Positions 11,959 to 21,970 are shown, counted from the stretch's first letter. The stretch: 64,000 nucleotides of DNA from Tretioscincus oriximinensis (GCA_022410635.1 JAJVDF010000361.1:1072485-1136484), one strand, 5' to 3'. The notes: generated from the sequence alone by a model not told the origin. Numbers and translations are program-made.

Positions 11959-12424
11959 TAGGATTGCCATATTTTGGCAGCCAAAAACCAATACGGGGTG
12001 GGTGGGTGCGTGCACACATGCATGCACATTCATACACACACACACGCACATACACGGATGCTTGTGGTGAGACAGTGAGAACAGAGCTGCACAAAAGCTC
12101 TGTTTTCCTGTCAAAACCCCAAGCGTTTTTCCTCTGCTGGAGGCGAGTTGGCGCGCTTTGCTTGACAGCAGACGTGAAACCCCGCCTCCAGCAGAGGAGC
12201 AGCTACGGCATGCTCAGAGGTTCCTTTCAGGACGCTGGAAAGCGTTGCTCGGGCTGCANCCGTCAACCCTGACGGCTCCTTTGCTTTTAAAATCCTGGAG
12301 TTTTACATTCCCTGATGCAGCATCAGGGAATGTAAAAATCTGGGATTTTCTCTAAAAACCCGGAGGGGACTATATTTTAGTCTACAAAGCCAGGATTGTC
12401 CCGCCTTCCCGGGATGTATGGCAA
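11959..12424. mobile_element. hAT-type MITE (family TAGGRTTGCCA, copy 1)
   Basis: The left terminus TAGGATTGCCATATTTTGG pairs with the right terminus around GGGATGTATGGCAAC. CCTGTC at 11953-11958 is repeated at 12425-12430 and is probably what remains of an 8-bp duplication. Compared with the copy at 60003-60452 it shares the CA/CG-rich stretch near the left end, the CTGGAGGCG...CGCCTCCAG inverted blocks and the central palindrome. No transposase is encoded. The 11964-12272 open frame is incidental. Confidence 0.8.
12301..12337. repeat. Perfect palindrome with 18-bp arms
   Basis: TTTTACATTCCCTGATGC (12301-12318) faces its exact reverse complement (12320-12337) across one base. It lies inside the hAT MITE. 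The second family member at 60003 carries it with a few mismatches, so it is a conserved internal feature of the family. Confidence 0.95.
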
Positions 12425-12430
12425 CCTGTC

Positions 12431-12735
12431 CATCAAGCTTCCATGTCCTTTTTCAGGGCCATGGAAATGCCATGGTCATCAGCACAGTGACAGCAAGGCA
12501 AATGTTCATCTTTCTCTTGTCCTGCAATGTCGTGCACATATGACTGTCCTCCATTTTCATGTTCTGCATATCCATGTTGCCTACTAGCATGGCAGCAGTA
12601 CCCAGAAGTAGGTGTTTGTCCTACCTTGCACTACAAGCGAAAACTAGTGCTGTATACATCATCTAATATTGACATCTGAGATTATACAATCATTTTATAA
12701 ACATCAAGCAAGGCGAACAATATGAACAAATATAG
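12431..12735. other. Unclassified stretch right of the hAT MITE
   Basis: CR1 similarity does not clearly resume after the MITE. No coding or repeat assignment is possible. Confidence 0.35.
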
Positions 12736-12850
12736 ACAATCCCATTCCCAGAAAATCGGGATTTTGCCCGGGCTTCTTCTGGCCCTTCAGATATGTAAAG
12801 ACAAGCCCTAAAGCCACTGCTTAACAATAGACATTAAGTGTCGTAGTCAA
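12736..12850 (-). repeat. Dispersed repeat shared with 39520-39645
   Basis: The reverse complement contains GGGCCAGAAGAAGCC, then GGGCAAAATCCC, and upstream a CACTTAATG-like block. The segment near 39580 carries the same words in plus orientation. Probably an end of a DNA transposon; not classified. Confidence 0.45.
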
Positions 12851-12910
12851 AAATTATTTGGAAACACGAGACTGAGCATAAAAAAGTGAGTCTCTGCTGC
12901 TAACACTGCA

Positions 12911-13209
12911 GGTATGGATAGCTCAATTGCTAAGGAATCCGTCTCTCAGCTGTGAAATCGGGTTTCGAAGCCCTGTGTGGGACGTGGGGAGGGGTGAGCA
13001 CCTTCCACTAGCCTGTAGCTCTAGCCAACCCAGCTATTTGAAAGCATGAATTGCAAGAAATTGCAACGACTGCAAGTAGATACATGGGAACCACCAGAGC
13101 CTGGTGGGGAAGATAGAATGTAAGCCTTCGGGCAAAATACCCTTGTAAGCCGCTTTGAGTCCCTTTGAAAGTTGAGAAAAGCGGGGTATAAGAACCCAGT
13201 TCTTCTTTG
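12911..13209 (+). repeat. tRNA-derived SINE, best preserved copy
   Basis: The head has an A-box-like TAGCTCAATTGCTAAGG and a B-box-like GGTTTCGAAGCCC, so it derives from a tRNA promoter. The body contains GGACGTGGGGAGGGGTGAGC, a GAAAGCATGAATTGCAAG block and GGGAAGATAGAATGTAAGCC. It ends GCCGCTTTGAGTCCCTTTG, AGCGGGGTATAAGAAC and a TTC tail. RNA polymerase III transcription is expected for the family. At least six other copies or fragments lie in the window. Confidence 0.85.
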
Positions 13210-14105
13210 AATAGTCTTCAGTGGTTCTTTAGTTTCCATGACCTCTAGCTCACTATGCCAAAGGAGTATGAGTTCCATCTGAGCAAAATACAATTTGGGG
13301 AAATAAAGTCAGAGCTTCTTCCCTACTGCGTTTGCAGTTCTGACATACAATTCAACACTGCTGCTTACAAAAAACTTAAGGAGTTCTGCTTACAAAGTTC
13401 TGAATAATAAAAGCAGTAGACCATAAATGTCTAATTAAACAGGAAGAGTTAATGCTTTAAACATTAGGGAACTGGAAAAAAATGTTCACACTTATTTAGT
13501 GCAGGAAATCATTTAAAAATAATATACATATACATTAAATATGTAGGTGCCAAGAGACACCATCTCTCACTGTTTTTTATTTACTTGCTTGTTCCCTTGC
13601 TGATTCTCGCACACAATGTCATCAGTTTGCATCTAATTAGTTCATAGCTTGTACATAATTTAAATAAAAATGGACAACAAAACCTGGAAATAGTTTGTAT
13701 TTTGATTGGGTTCCCACATAAAAACTTTGATAGACCTTTGCACTTTTAATAGTTATAGAAGAGAAGACGTTTCAGCAGGTACACCTTCTAATGGCTGCTG
13801 CACCTAGCAGAGAAATCTTTTTTTCACACATATTAAAGATTCAAAGCTCTAAGCTTACATAGAAGTTCCTGAGCCAGCTTTTGGTAAAGCATTAGCAAGT
13901 GAATGGAAAAACTGAAGTTTCCCGGGATAGAGCGATTGCTTATTAACCACACCCCTCATCCAGCCCCTCCATGGGCAAGACTACACTTCTCAGTGGGTCC
14001 TGATGCCAGCAGCATGTGGCAACAGCACCTCACTCTCATCCGCTTTACATTTGGGCTGTGCGGCTCAGTGAAGNTGCTGGGCATACAAGCTTTAATAGCT
14101 ACTCA
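13210..14105. other. Stretch without a supported feature
   Basis: AT-rich. The open frame starting at 13903 owes its recognisable part to the CR1 fragment that follows. Confidence 0.45.
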
Positions 14106-14332
14106 TCATAATGAAAATAGACAAAGAAAAGCAAGTAGAAATACAACTAAGAATCACAAAACAGGAAACAGAAATACAAGGACCAGAGGGCACTCCTTGA
14201 AACTGATGGGAAGAAAAGTGAGAACAAAGGAAAGTTTTTTCACCCAGAGGGTCATCGGCCTGTGGAATTTACTTCCTGAAGAGGTAGTGGTAGCTACCAG
14301 CTTGGATAGTTTCAAGACAGGTTTATGTAATA
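14106..14332 (+). pseudogene. CR1 LINE ORF2 C-terminal fragment
   Basis: Plus-strand translation shows NTRTRGHSLKLMGRKVRT, then FFTQRV, GLWNLLPEEVV and LDSFKTGL. These are the C-terminal motifs also present in the CR1 copy at 22637-23512. The sequence upstream (from about 14106) is more diverged. Similarity breaks at about 14332, where a Penelope-like fragment begins, so the CR1 3' end has been displaced or deleted. Confidence 0.8.
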
Positions 14333-14695
14333 AAGAATCTCATTAGCGTTTCAACCGGTATGGTCTTCTTCAGTGGCCTATACATTGTACCATACATTGA
14401 TCCAAAACTTATACAGATTTTGGGTAAAATCCACACAGTTATACTTCAACTGGCAATACAAAGCTCCATAAAGATTCAAAGAGTGCCAATCCTTTTGGAT
14501 CCTTTTGGACTTTTACTCATTTTATTTGGACTTTTATTGGGCAGCCCCTAATTTTTATACTATATATTGTGGATTATCTATTATTGTTTGAAATATATTT
14601 TTATAACGTATTGAATTGTTTATCTATTGTTTTGTCTATATGTGGTTTGGGACACCGTAGGTTTTTTCTGTGTTTGTTGTAGCACAAAATAACTT
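14333..14695. repeat. Penelope-like 3' region with internal inversion
   Basis: 14333-14489 is the reverse complement of the segment corresponding to 20878-21130, while 14490-14695 matches 21198-21390 in plus orientation. The left half carries, on the minus strand, GGCCA-CTGAAGA (14367-14378), a GACC/GGTT stem and GAAACG, i.e. a hammerhead-like core. The two halves meet head to head near 14490. No coding capacity is present. Confidence 0.7.
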
Positions 14696-14699
14696 GACA

Positions 14700-16060
14700 G
14701 GCCTTAGTCTACTTCCTGAAACAGAATAAAGCTAAGCGTGAACTTAGCCCCCCAATATTCTTCTCAAAGTGCAATAGTGGTAGGCATCTAAATATTTGAC
14801 TGCTGCACTACAAGATTTCTTCAAGGCTTCTATACATGTGAATACAACTCCAATAATGTGCAATAGCTACAACATTATGAGTGAGGAGAGGTTAAAAAAT
14901 CTAGTTTAAAACCTAACCTAAAAGCTAGGTTAAAAAATCCTCTGTTGGGTAACTGTGCCAATTACTATCTCTAGATACAGCCTACCGCCCTGGATTGTTG
15001 TGACAACAAAATGAATGCAAAGAAAATGGGGTATATTACGTATTCTGGAAACAGGCAAAATATAAATGTCATCAATAAGTAAATAGTGCCGATGTTTAGT
15101 GCCTTCATTATATATGATGTGCAAATGGGTGGGGGAAAGACTATGCTAATTTATTTCTCTAAGAAAGAAAAGTGAAGATGGTCCCTAAGAACTTAAGAAA
15201 ACAAAAAATCAAACACAGTTTCCACAAGGAAATTATTCTGTAGTCTGGCTGAAATTCGAACAGAAACACAAAAAGAAATGAAAAAGACGTTTGGGAAAGG
15301 AGACAGAATACTCACAGCTATTTTGTAGCTTTGCAGGAAATGACGGCTTCTACAGAAGATCAATGGCCTGCCTGCCTGATCTCTGCTAATAGAAAAGTTC
15401 AAAGGGCATTCAAGGACTACATTTCCCAATAACCACCATTGCAATAATATTTTATCAGCCAAGAGTTGCTTCAAGGTGAACAGAAGCCTGATTGAAACAG
15501 TTGTCAGAATTCTCTGTTAACCCTTTTGTAGCAGATTGTTCAGAATGCAGAATGGAGTGTACCTCTCCAAGATATACAAGGAGGAGGGGCAGGTTTCACA
15601 AGTCCGGCAGAGCACACAAGCACTTCCATCAAGTAAAGTTGCTTTTAAAAATTAATATAGAGTCACACAGCTGAGGGTAAAGTCTTTCTTTTTCTTTCAT
15701 TTTCAATGAAGTTGGAAGGGGCTGAATTTTCAGTATCTGTACTTTCTCACCTCTAGCCTGAAGTGCAATAGTCCATTCTCATGCATGTCTTTGTGTGTTG
15801 TGACAGCGCCAGTATAAAGGAGGCCCAGAGGGATTCTGGTTTTGTTGAATGATTTTTCTGAATTTTAAAAAATGTACTGTAAAAAAGCTGCAGCAGAAGA
15901 CTAACAAATGGAACTACGTTAATAATGTTTAGAACATTATATTTTGAACAAGAACTTATCAACCACATGTTTCAGACTGTGGCAAATTCTGCAAAGAATC
16001 TGCTGTAGCTTGATACAATGATGGGAGCTCCCATAAGACTAGTATCAGGAAGGGAGCCCA
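14700..16060. other. Stretch without a supported feature
   Basis: AT-rich, short open frames only. The text around 15400 (GGACTACATTTCCCAATAAC) resembles ends seen in family A repeats but is too short to call. Confidence 0.4.
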
Positions 16061-16064
16061 GAAA

Positions 16065-16215
16065 TCTTGAACAGTCCCGTGGGTAATCCCACGTGAAAAG
16101 TGTGTGAGAATTTTTTATGACATCACTTCCTGAGAATCCCGGAAGTGACACCAAAATGATGACACTTCTGGTAAAATGGCTGTACCCAGGGTAAGGGGAT
16201 TTCCTCGTGTAACCA
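16065..16215. repeat. ETS/CRE-word repeat (family C, copy 1)
   Basis: Contains the palindrome CGTGGGTAATCCCACG (16078-16093), then GTGTGTGAGAATTTTTTATG, ACATCACTTCCTGAGAATCC and CGGAAGTGACACC. It shares the GTGAAAAxTGTGTGAG block and the CCGGAAGTGACATCA-type words with 16930-17110. Probably a non-autonomous DNA element. Confidence 0.5.
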
Positions 16216-16929
16216 TGCATGAGATCCTGGATCTTGTGCTAGGGTACACTATCTCACAGACTGGACAAGATTATCATGCAGTTTCCATCATTGGCCTGAA
16301 GGTGGCAGCTCTTTATTTTGGGATCTAATCACATGGATCCATGAACTAACTATCTTCTCCCTGGAGACCTATTGACAAATTCATAAGCTGAGCTCTTGTT
16401 CTGTGTTTTCTTGGGGATTCATAAATTTTCTAAAAATTCACAGATGTTAAGACTTTTTGTACGATTGTTTGGAGCTTATAGAAGAGCCAGAGGATGCACC
16501 TACGTGATATCCTCTATTTATTCTGAAATGCGATAGCTCTATATTATTTTTGTCATTATATTATGTAAATGTATACATAGTTGTTTTTTGTACACCTCTG
16601 TGATGATTTATAATGGTACCAATATACCTGTTTTCTCTATTTGGCCCTGCTTCCAGCAGCAAAAATGTTCCCTGTGGGCGGGCTGAGTACAGATTGGCTG
16701 AGAAAGTATTCTCCTGTCCAGTATCCTCCTCCNAGCCTGCAGTGCAGGCTGGGAACTGTCCTCTCCAGAGCAGGGCAGAAGGGGCTGGACTATAGTTCCC
16801 AGCAGGGCCCACCGCCAGCACAACAGTTCTCCTTTCACCTTTTTCATTTGAACAACTGATGCAGAGCTGGGAGGCATGGGAGAATCTCGTATATTCTGTG
16901 AGAAAATACCCCTCTCACACAGGGACACG
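16216..16929. other. Unclassified stretch with one GC-richer block
   Basis: 16640-16850 is GC-richer and includes CTGCAGTGCAGGCTGGGAAC. Open frames here are crossed by an N at 16733 and carry no motif. Nothing else is recognised. Confidence 0.35.
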
Positions 16930-17110
16930 AGTATGAGAATCGCTCATGCCTCATACTGGGATTTTGACCAGGATTTTTCCGATTACTGGAACTGGGACCG
17001 GAAGTGACATCACAAATGATGTGACTTCCGGTCTCTGCTTCCAGAAATGACATCGGGGAGTGATATCACTTCCGGTACCGTCCTGGAAATGATGTGAAAA
17101 ATGTGTGAGT
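16930..17110. repeat. ETS/CRE-word repeat (family C, copy 2) with near-perfect palindrome
   Basis: The core 16996-17033 is an inverted repeat of about 17-bp arms, GACCGGAAGTGACATCA facing TGATGTGACTTCCGGTC. Further CACTTCCGGT and AAATGATGTGA words follow. Each arm juxtaposes an ETS-like CCGGAAGT with a CRE-like TGACATCA. The words recur in copy 1, so they belong to a repeat family rather than to a local gene promoter. Confidence 0.65.
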
Positions 17111-17420
17111 AAAATGCCTAACACCTGAGATTTTTAGGTTCCAAGCTGAGATTTACTGGGCAGAACTGATGCTGCTGTTACTTTGCGAAGTTGTTACGCA
17201 TTCAAGCTTTTAAATAAGTATTTGTCATGAAAAAACGGCATTGGAAAGCAGGTACAAATATAACTGATAACCATAAAGTCAGAAACAATAATGTTGCTGG
17301 AAGATGAAAAAACAGAAGCTGGTCATTTGTTATTGTTTACGTCTGGCACCCAATCTATTAATTCAGAATAAGGCACAGTGCAGATAAGGACCAGTGTGAT
17401 AGACCCTTTGCTGGTTTAGT
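17111..17420. other. Stretch without a supported feature
   Basis: No coding or repeat signal recognised. Confidence 0.4.
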
Positions 17421-17814
17421 TAGACTGACCAGATTTTCTGAGGCCCAAACTGGGGCAATTAATTCATGGTAATTTGCATATTCATGATTATGCAAATCAT
17501 CCACCAACATGCATAGCCCTCCAAAATCCCTTCCCCAAGAAATCAGCAAAGCATGCGAGAAATCCACAAAGTATGCAAGAAATTTTCAAAGTGCATGAGA
17601 AATTTGCATACTTTTAATTTTTACCAAAGGGCGGGTGCCTTCAGGAACTGCCCCCAGTTGCCAAAGCCCCCTAAAGGTGGTGCAGTGAATTTTTTTTTTT
17701 TAAAAAAAAAATCTTCAGCAAAAAATGGGGAAATCGCACCGCCGTGGGAGAGCAGGGTGGATACCCCCAGACTTGGTTTTTCCCTCCCCAAAGGGGTCAT
17801 CTGGAGAGAGACAA
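17421..17814. mobile_element. hAT-type MITE (family TAGRCTGACCAGA), right end eroded
   Basis: Left end TAGACTGACCAGATTTTCTG, then GAGGCCCAAACTGGGGCAAT. Interior blocks GGTGCCTTCAGGAACTG, GGTGGTGCAGTGAATTTTT, ATGGGGAAATCGCACC and GTGGATACCCCCAGAC all match the longer copy at 45051-45953. The right end reads AAAGGGGTCATCTGG, matching the 28534 copy, but no target duplication survives. Confidence 0.7.
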
Positions 17815-17950
17815 TCAGGATGGGGGGAGGAAAGCAAATTTAGAATAAGGGGAAGGCTGAAAGAAAAAAAACAAGGAAGGTGTTTGTATAAATGTATGTT
17901 GGAAATATAAGATTTGTACAATGTAAGATCCTTTGTTTCAAAAGCTTATG

Positions 17951-18540
17951 TTCAATCAATCAATCAGTATTTATTACGGTTGTAAACCAGTACAAAAGGG
18001 CACTGCCCTACATTAAAAATTTACAGATTTGCCACCTCTTAAAACATAAAAAGGCGTTACATCGGCAATATAAAAACTTTTGTTTGGGTTAAAATAGTGA
18101 TAGTTGTCGCAACACACATAGTCTGTACGCACTTGTCAGTGGCAGTGTCTGCTTCCTATGTTGGCATGTCTGTTCACATTGAGTTCATCATCTCTCTGCG
18201 TGTTTTAATCGCTATAGCGCTGAATCTAGCGACGTTTGATGTTATTTCGGGTTTGTCGTCGTTCAGCAACAGTGAGATATAAAATTTACCCGTGCCACCT
18301 GGATGACCTTTTAAAATTGGTGTGATAAATTTTCCCCTTGTGTCTCTATAGAACTGGCAGCACAGAAGTATATGCTCGGTTGTTTCAATATCGCCTGAGC
18401 CACATGGGCACAGTCTCTCAGCTAGGGGGGTCTTTTGGTATTTTCCTTCAATAACTGCTGATGGGAGGGCTTGGCAGCGGGTTAGAGTAAAAGCCCTACG
18501 TTGGCTTGGCACTTCTAGGTTGGTTAAATATGTCATAGGT
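17951..18540 (-). pseudogene. LINE ORF2 C-terminus and 3' end
   Basis: On the minus strand a frame of about 120 residues (18536-18174) contains a cysteine/histidine cluster, RLCPCGSGDIETTEHILLCC, typical of the zinc-finger-like region downstream of reverse transcriptase in several LINE clades. It is followed by a 3' UTR, a GTAATAAATA block and a (TGAT)n tail at 17953-17968. The catalytic domain is absent, so this is a 5'-truncated insertion. The clade is not determined. A related tail lies at 31909. Confidence 0.65.
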
Positions 18541-18643
18541 GTTTTTAACTACTTTTTATTTTATGCATGTAAAAACAGTGAAGGAAATGTGGCTGGAAAA
18601 TAAATGAAATCAATAAATCAGACTTATTTCTGGTTACCAATTA

Positions 18644-18903
18644 CAGTGGTATCTCGGTTCTCGAACGCCTTGAATGTCGACCAAATCGGTGTTCGACCAG
18701 GCGATTCCAGAAACTTTTGTCCTGGAATCCGAACACATATTTGGAACTCGAACTTCCTTCGGCGTTCTTTCGGCCAGGCGCGCCTTGCTTGCGTCATCAG
18801 TGTGCGTTTTTTCAGCCCGGCGCGCCTTGCTTCGGTTCTCGAACAATTTGGTTCTCGACCGTCCTGCCGGAACGAATTCTGTTCGAGAACTGAGGTACCA
18901 CTG
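18644..18903. mobile_element. TA-flanked MITE (CAGTGG ends), short form, 260 bp
   Basis: Left end CAGTGGTATCTCGGTTCTCG and right end (reverse complement) CAGTGGTACCTCAGTTCTCG, with TA on both sides (18642-18643, 18904-18905). TA duplication and CAGT termini point to the Tc1/mariner superfamily, possibly pogo/Tigger-like. The interior holds one full 42-bp unit plus a 29-bp partial unit of the minisatellite that is expanded at 49840-50120. The GGCGCGCC word occurs twice. It encodes nothing; overlapping open frames are by-products. Confidence 0.85.
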
Positions 18904-18905
18904 TA

Positions 18906-20451
18906 TCACTAAATATACACAGAAAATCTGAAATTGCCATAGCTCAAACAATTTTATACTAGGGTGGGCTTTGCCATAAAATATTTATAAAATTAAACTA
19001 TTAAACAAACACAGATATCATTTTCACTTCTGTATATCATCCATAAGATACTATATAGAAGCCCCATCCCACCCAAAAAGAAAAAAAAAAGAAATCAAGT
19101 TTTAATCCACTAAGATGCCATTGACAGATGTTGGCCATAATGTTTGCCTTCCACTGGCCAAAGTATAAATTTCATTGACCAGCTAACAAGCTCCTGGAAT
19201 CCTTATTTGGCTTTTTGCCACCTTAAATCTGATTTGTTCAGGGTTCACTAATCCACTTTAATATCTGTTGCAAGAACTTTAACTCCTGATTTTCACAGGG
19301 CTAAATAGGTTGTACTAAAGTGCATCACTGAGCCCTGTTTATATCAGGCCTCCAGCAAATGTAATTTTTGACCCCTGTAAATTCTTAGGGCCTAAGTCAG
19401 AGGACAAGATAGTCCAATAGGAGCTTATGTATCTATGGTTACCATAGTAACACCTGTAAACTGAATCTGTTACATCAGAATGCTTGAAAAATGACAGGTG
19501 GGGTTGCTGGAGCAACAGCCAAGCCAGCAAGCCCAGAGGGTGGAGGAAGTTGCAGGGAGAGGCAGCAACTGCTGCCCTCTCTGCTGTGCTAGGCCACCCT
19601 CTCTGTTCAAGGACAGGGGCTGGTGCATGACAGGACACATGGCCCCACTCTGTCTTGGTACCACAGGCTCCTTGGGCAAGCAGGTTATTCCCCCTCCAAC
19701 TGCAAGGGTCCAGGTACCTGGCACTCTTGGGGAGGGGGGGACTGTTCAAAGATTCAAGCTTTGGCTCTCCAGCCAAGGATGAAGAGATAGCATCTCAGGT
19801 GGGTTTTTTGGACTACGAAGCCATTATAAGGAGGGGACCTACCAGTAGTTCTCCTTGCCTGCTGCTTGATTGCTGCTTCCCTTCTTCCCTCTCTATTATC
19901 ACAAACACTATGGCCAGAGAAGGAAAGGGGCTCAGCAGCAGACAGGGATGCTGGGCTTCTAGGGCTACCTATATCATACCCAGGCCATGGGTGCAGAACG
20001 CAATCTGTGCCCACATCTGTGATCTGACATAGGCAGCCCTGGAAACCATTGTTCTGGGGCTGCCNAAGACAAATCTTGGCCACCAGTACCCCACATTTGA
20101 TGTAGGCATCCCAGAAATATCTGGGTATGCCTATATCAGATCTGGGTCACAGGCTGCAGATCACATGGGCTGAATCTGTGTCCGTGCTCTGTATGTCATG
20201 TAGGTAGTCCCAGGTACTTCTAGGACTGCTTGCATCACATCCAGCACAGAGTGGGAATGGACTGAGAATGGCAGAGGTGTTGGAAGAGGCTAAGGAAGTT
20301 CCTGGACTTTTGTTGTCAAATGTGGCAATCCTACTGGTAGGGCTAAGGAGATGGAGCCCCCAGCCTGGAACCATCAAAAGAAGGGAACACAAATCGAAGT
20401 GGAAGTCTTCTACTGCTCCAATAAGGTCCCTGGGGTAGGGCCAAGGGTCTG
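18906..20451. other. Unclassified; GC-richer from about 19490
   Basis: 18906-19490 is AT-rich without features. 19490-20450 is GC-richer with several overlapping frames up to 145 codons and no recognisable motif. It may be an old retroelement, since Penelope sequence begins directly after it, but I cannot identify it. Confidence 0.35.
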
Positions 20452-20739
20452 TATATCCTTCGCCTGGAATTATATGTGGGGATGACTTCGAGACCTGTAA
20501 AAACGAGGATGACTGAGCACAGAAGCTGCTTGAAAAACAACAGAATACAAGCACCTTTGGTCAAACATTTTACAACCATGAATCATACAACTAATGACTT
20601 TAAATTCTGGTGTGTAGAGAGAATTTTGAATCATAATACAAGGGAAGCTTTACAAAAGAGGGAACTCTTCTGGATTAATAAATTACGAACATACTCTCCT
20701 TTTGGATTAAATGAAGAGATTAATTGGTTTATTGGTTAG
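20452..20739 (+). pseudogene. Penelope-like element GIY-YIG endonuclease C-terminus
   Basis: The reading frame, open from at least 20452 to the TAG at 20737, shows LYVGMTSRPVKTRMTEHRS (YVG codons at 20473-20481), a V(K)HF...NH block about 25 residues on, then ALQKRELFWINKLRTYSPFG and LNEE near the end. This is the layout of the GIY-YIG endonuclease that closes Penelope-like retroelement proteins: the YVG half of the signature, an R..EH motif, then a RE.FWI.KL..P.GLNE tail. Reverse transcriptase is missing upstream, where an unrelated GC-rich block abuts. The start is therefore a truncation, not a true initiation codon. The element would insert by target-primed reverse transcription. Confidence 0.75.
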
Positions 20740-21395
20740 TATGTAGACAGCAGTCATGCCATTACTGATATCCCTTTGTCTTGTCTTCACTCTAAGTATC
20801 TTCAGGACCTTGTCCTTGAGATATAGAAAGCAGATTCAGCATATATACTGAATTCTCACTGTGTATATCATTGCACTCTTTGAATTTTTATGGAGCTTTG
20901 TACTGCCAGTTAAAGTATAACTGTGTGGATTTTACCCAAAAATCTTTATCCGTTTTGGATCTATGTATGGTACACTGTATGTGAGTATGTTTTTTGACTT
21001 GATAATTTTTTTTAATTTGATATTATATATCTTTTATACACTAATTTGATTATTTTGATTTTTGTATATTACTATGTATTTTATAGAGGGCACTGAAGAA
21101 GACCATACCGGTCGAAATGCATCTGGCTGTCTTGCTGAAGTACCATCGTACATTTCATCCTGAGCATCTCACTGTATGACTTCCATGGCTTTGTATTATA
21201 GTGGATCCTTTGGGACTTTTACTCTTTTTATTTGGACTTTTATTGGACAGCTCCTAATTTTTATACTATATATTGTTGATTATTATTGTTTGAAATATAT
21301 CTTTATAATGTATTGAATTGTTTATCTATTGTTTTATCTATATGTGGTTTGGGACACAGTAGGTTTTTTCTGTGTTTGTTTGTTATCCTTCGACT
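20740..21395 (+). repeat. Penelope-like 3' UTR with hammerhead-like core
   Basis: Continues directly from the GIY-YIG frame. CTGAAGA at 21093-21099 is followed by a GACC-loop-GGTC stem, GAAA at 21114-21117, the palindrome ATGCAT and then CTGG. This fits a hammerhead core with a minimal palindromic helix III. Helix I is weak in this copy. 20878-21130 and 21198-21390 match the inverted fragment at 14333-14695. Hammerhead motifs in Penelope-like elements are established; activity here is not. Confidence 0.65.
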
Positions 21396-21430
21396 GGAAC
21401 CATAAGGGGAATTGAATCTTAATCAAAAGG
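21386..21430 (+). other. Short junction resembling the start of the Penelope fragment
   Basis: TATCCTTCGACTGGAA (from about 21386) resembles TATCCTTCGCCTGGAA at 20454. It may be the beginning of a second, tandem Penelope unit cut off by the Gypsy LTR. The match is only about 16 bases. Confidence 0.25.
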
Positions 21431-21970
21431 AGTTTGCCTGGTTCGAGGCCTATGTTTTATTTACAGGCCTGAGGTTTTTATATTGTTTCCTTGGTTTCAC
21501 CCAGAGGGGAGGAGGGAGGCTGAGCCAAAGGCAAGGGGAGTGGCTTTCCCTCTGACCAGTTGGGAGGGGGGAACCCTGTTGTGAGTGCCCAATCAGGAGG
21601 CAGGCTGGGCCTATAAAGCTGGCTCTGCCCCCTGATTGAGGCCCTTCTTCTGAGAACTTGGAGTGTGTGAAAGCTCTAAGTGAGAGGGGGGGGTCTATCT
21701 CAAGACATACTGGCTTGTGTGGAGCAGGATTGAGGGATGTAATAGGCCTAGAGGTGGCAGCCCGGCAATGAGATCCAGGGTGATAAGAGGCTCATGGGCT
21801 TAGGGACTGCTACTCTAGGTGGTGGTGTATATGCTGAACTGTTTTCTATTACTCCTTTATTTTCAAGTACCTTTACCCTGTTATATGTAACAATAAACCT
21901 GTTTTGCTTTGAAACTTAAACTTTTACCTGTGTCATGCCCAGGAGACAAATACACACGTCTGCTTGTTAC
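21431..21970 (+). repeat. 5' LTR of degraded Ty3/Gypsy element
   Basis: Roughly 21441-21715 aligns with the 3' LTR at 27845-28112 with about 15 differences in about 265 bases by eye. It contains a TATAAAG box at 21612-21618 (shared with 28017-28023) and AATAAA at 21892-21897, so U3, R and polyadenylation functions are visible. The first few bases (TGTGGCA in the 3' LTR) are lost. The right boundary near TTGTTACA is an estimate, because the 3' copy is truncated before that point. Confidence 0.7.
21612..21618 (+). promoter_or_regulatory. LTR TATA box
   Basis: TATAAAG in the 5' LTR, with the same word at the same relative place in the 3' LTR (28017-28023). Conservation between the two LTRs and the downstream AATAAA support a promoter role in the original element. 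Confidence 0.6.

Noticed and set aside
12911..12985. tRNA gene
   Set aside because: A and B boxes belong to the head of a SINE present in several copies; no full cloverleaf or anticodon arm is preserved.
19339..20032. Overlapping frames of 84-145 codons in a GC-richer block
   Set aside because: Open on both strands, no recognisable domain and no conserved motif; GC-rich composition explains the lack of stops.
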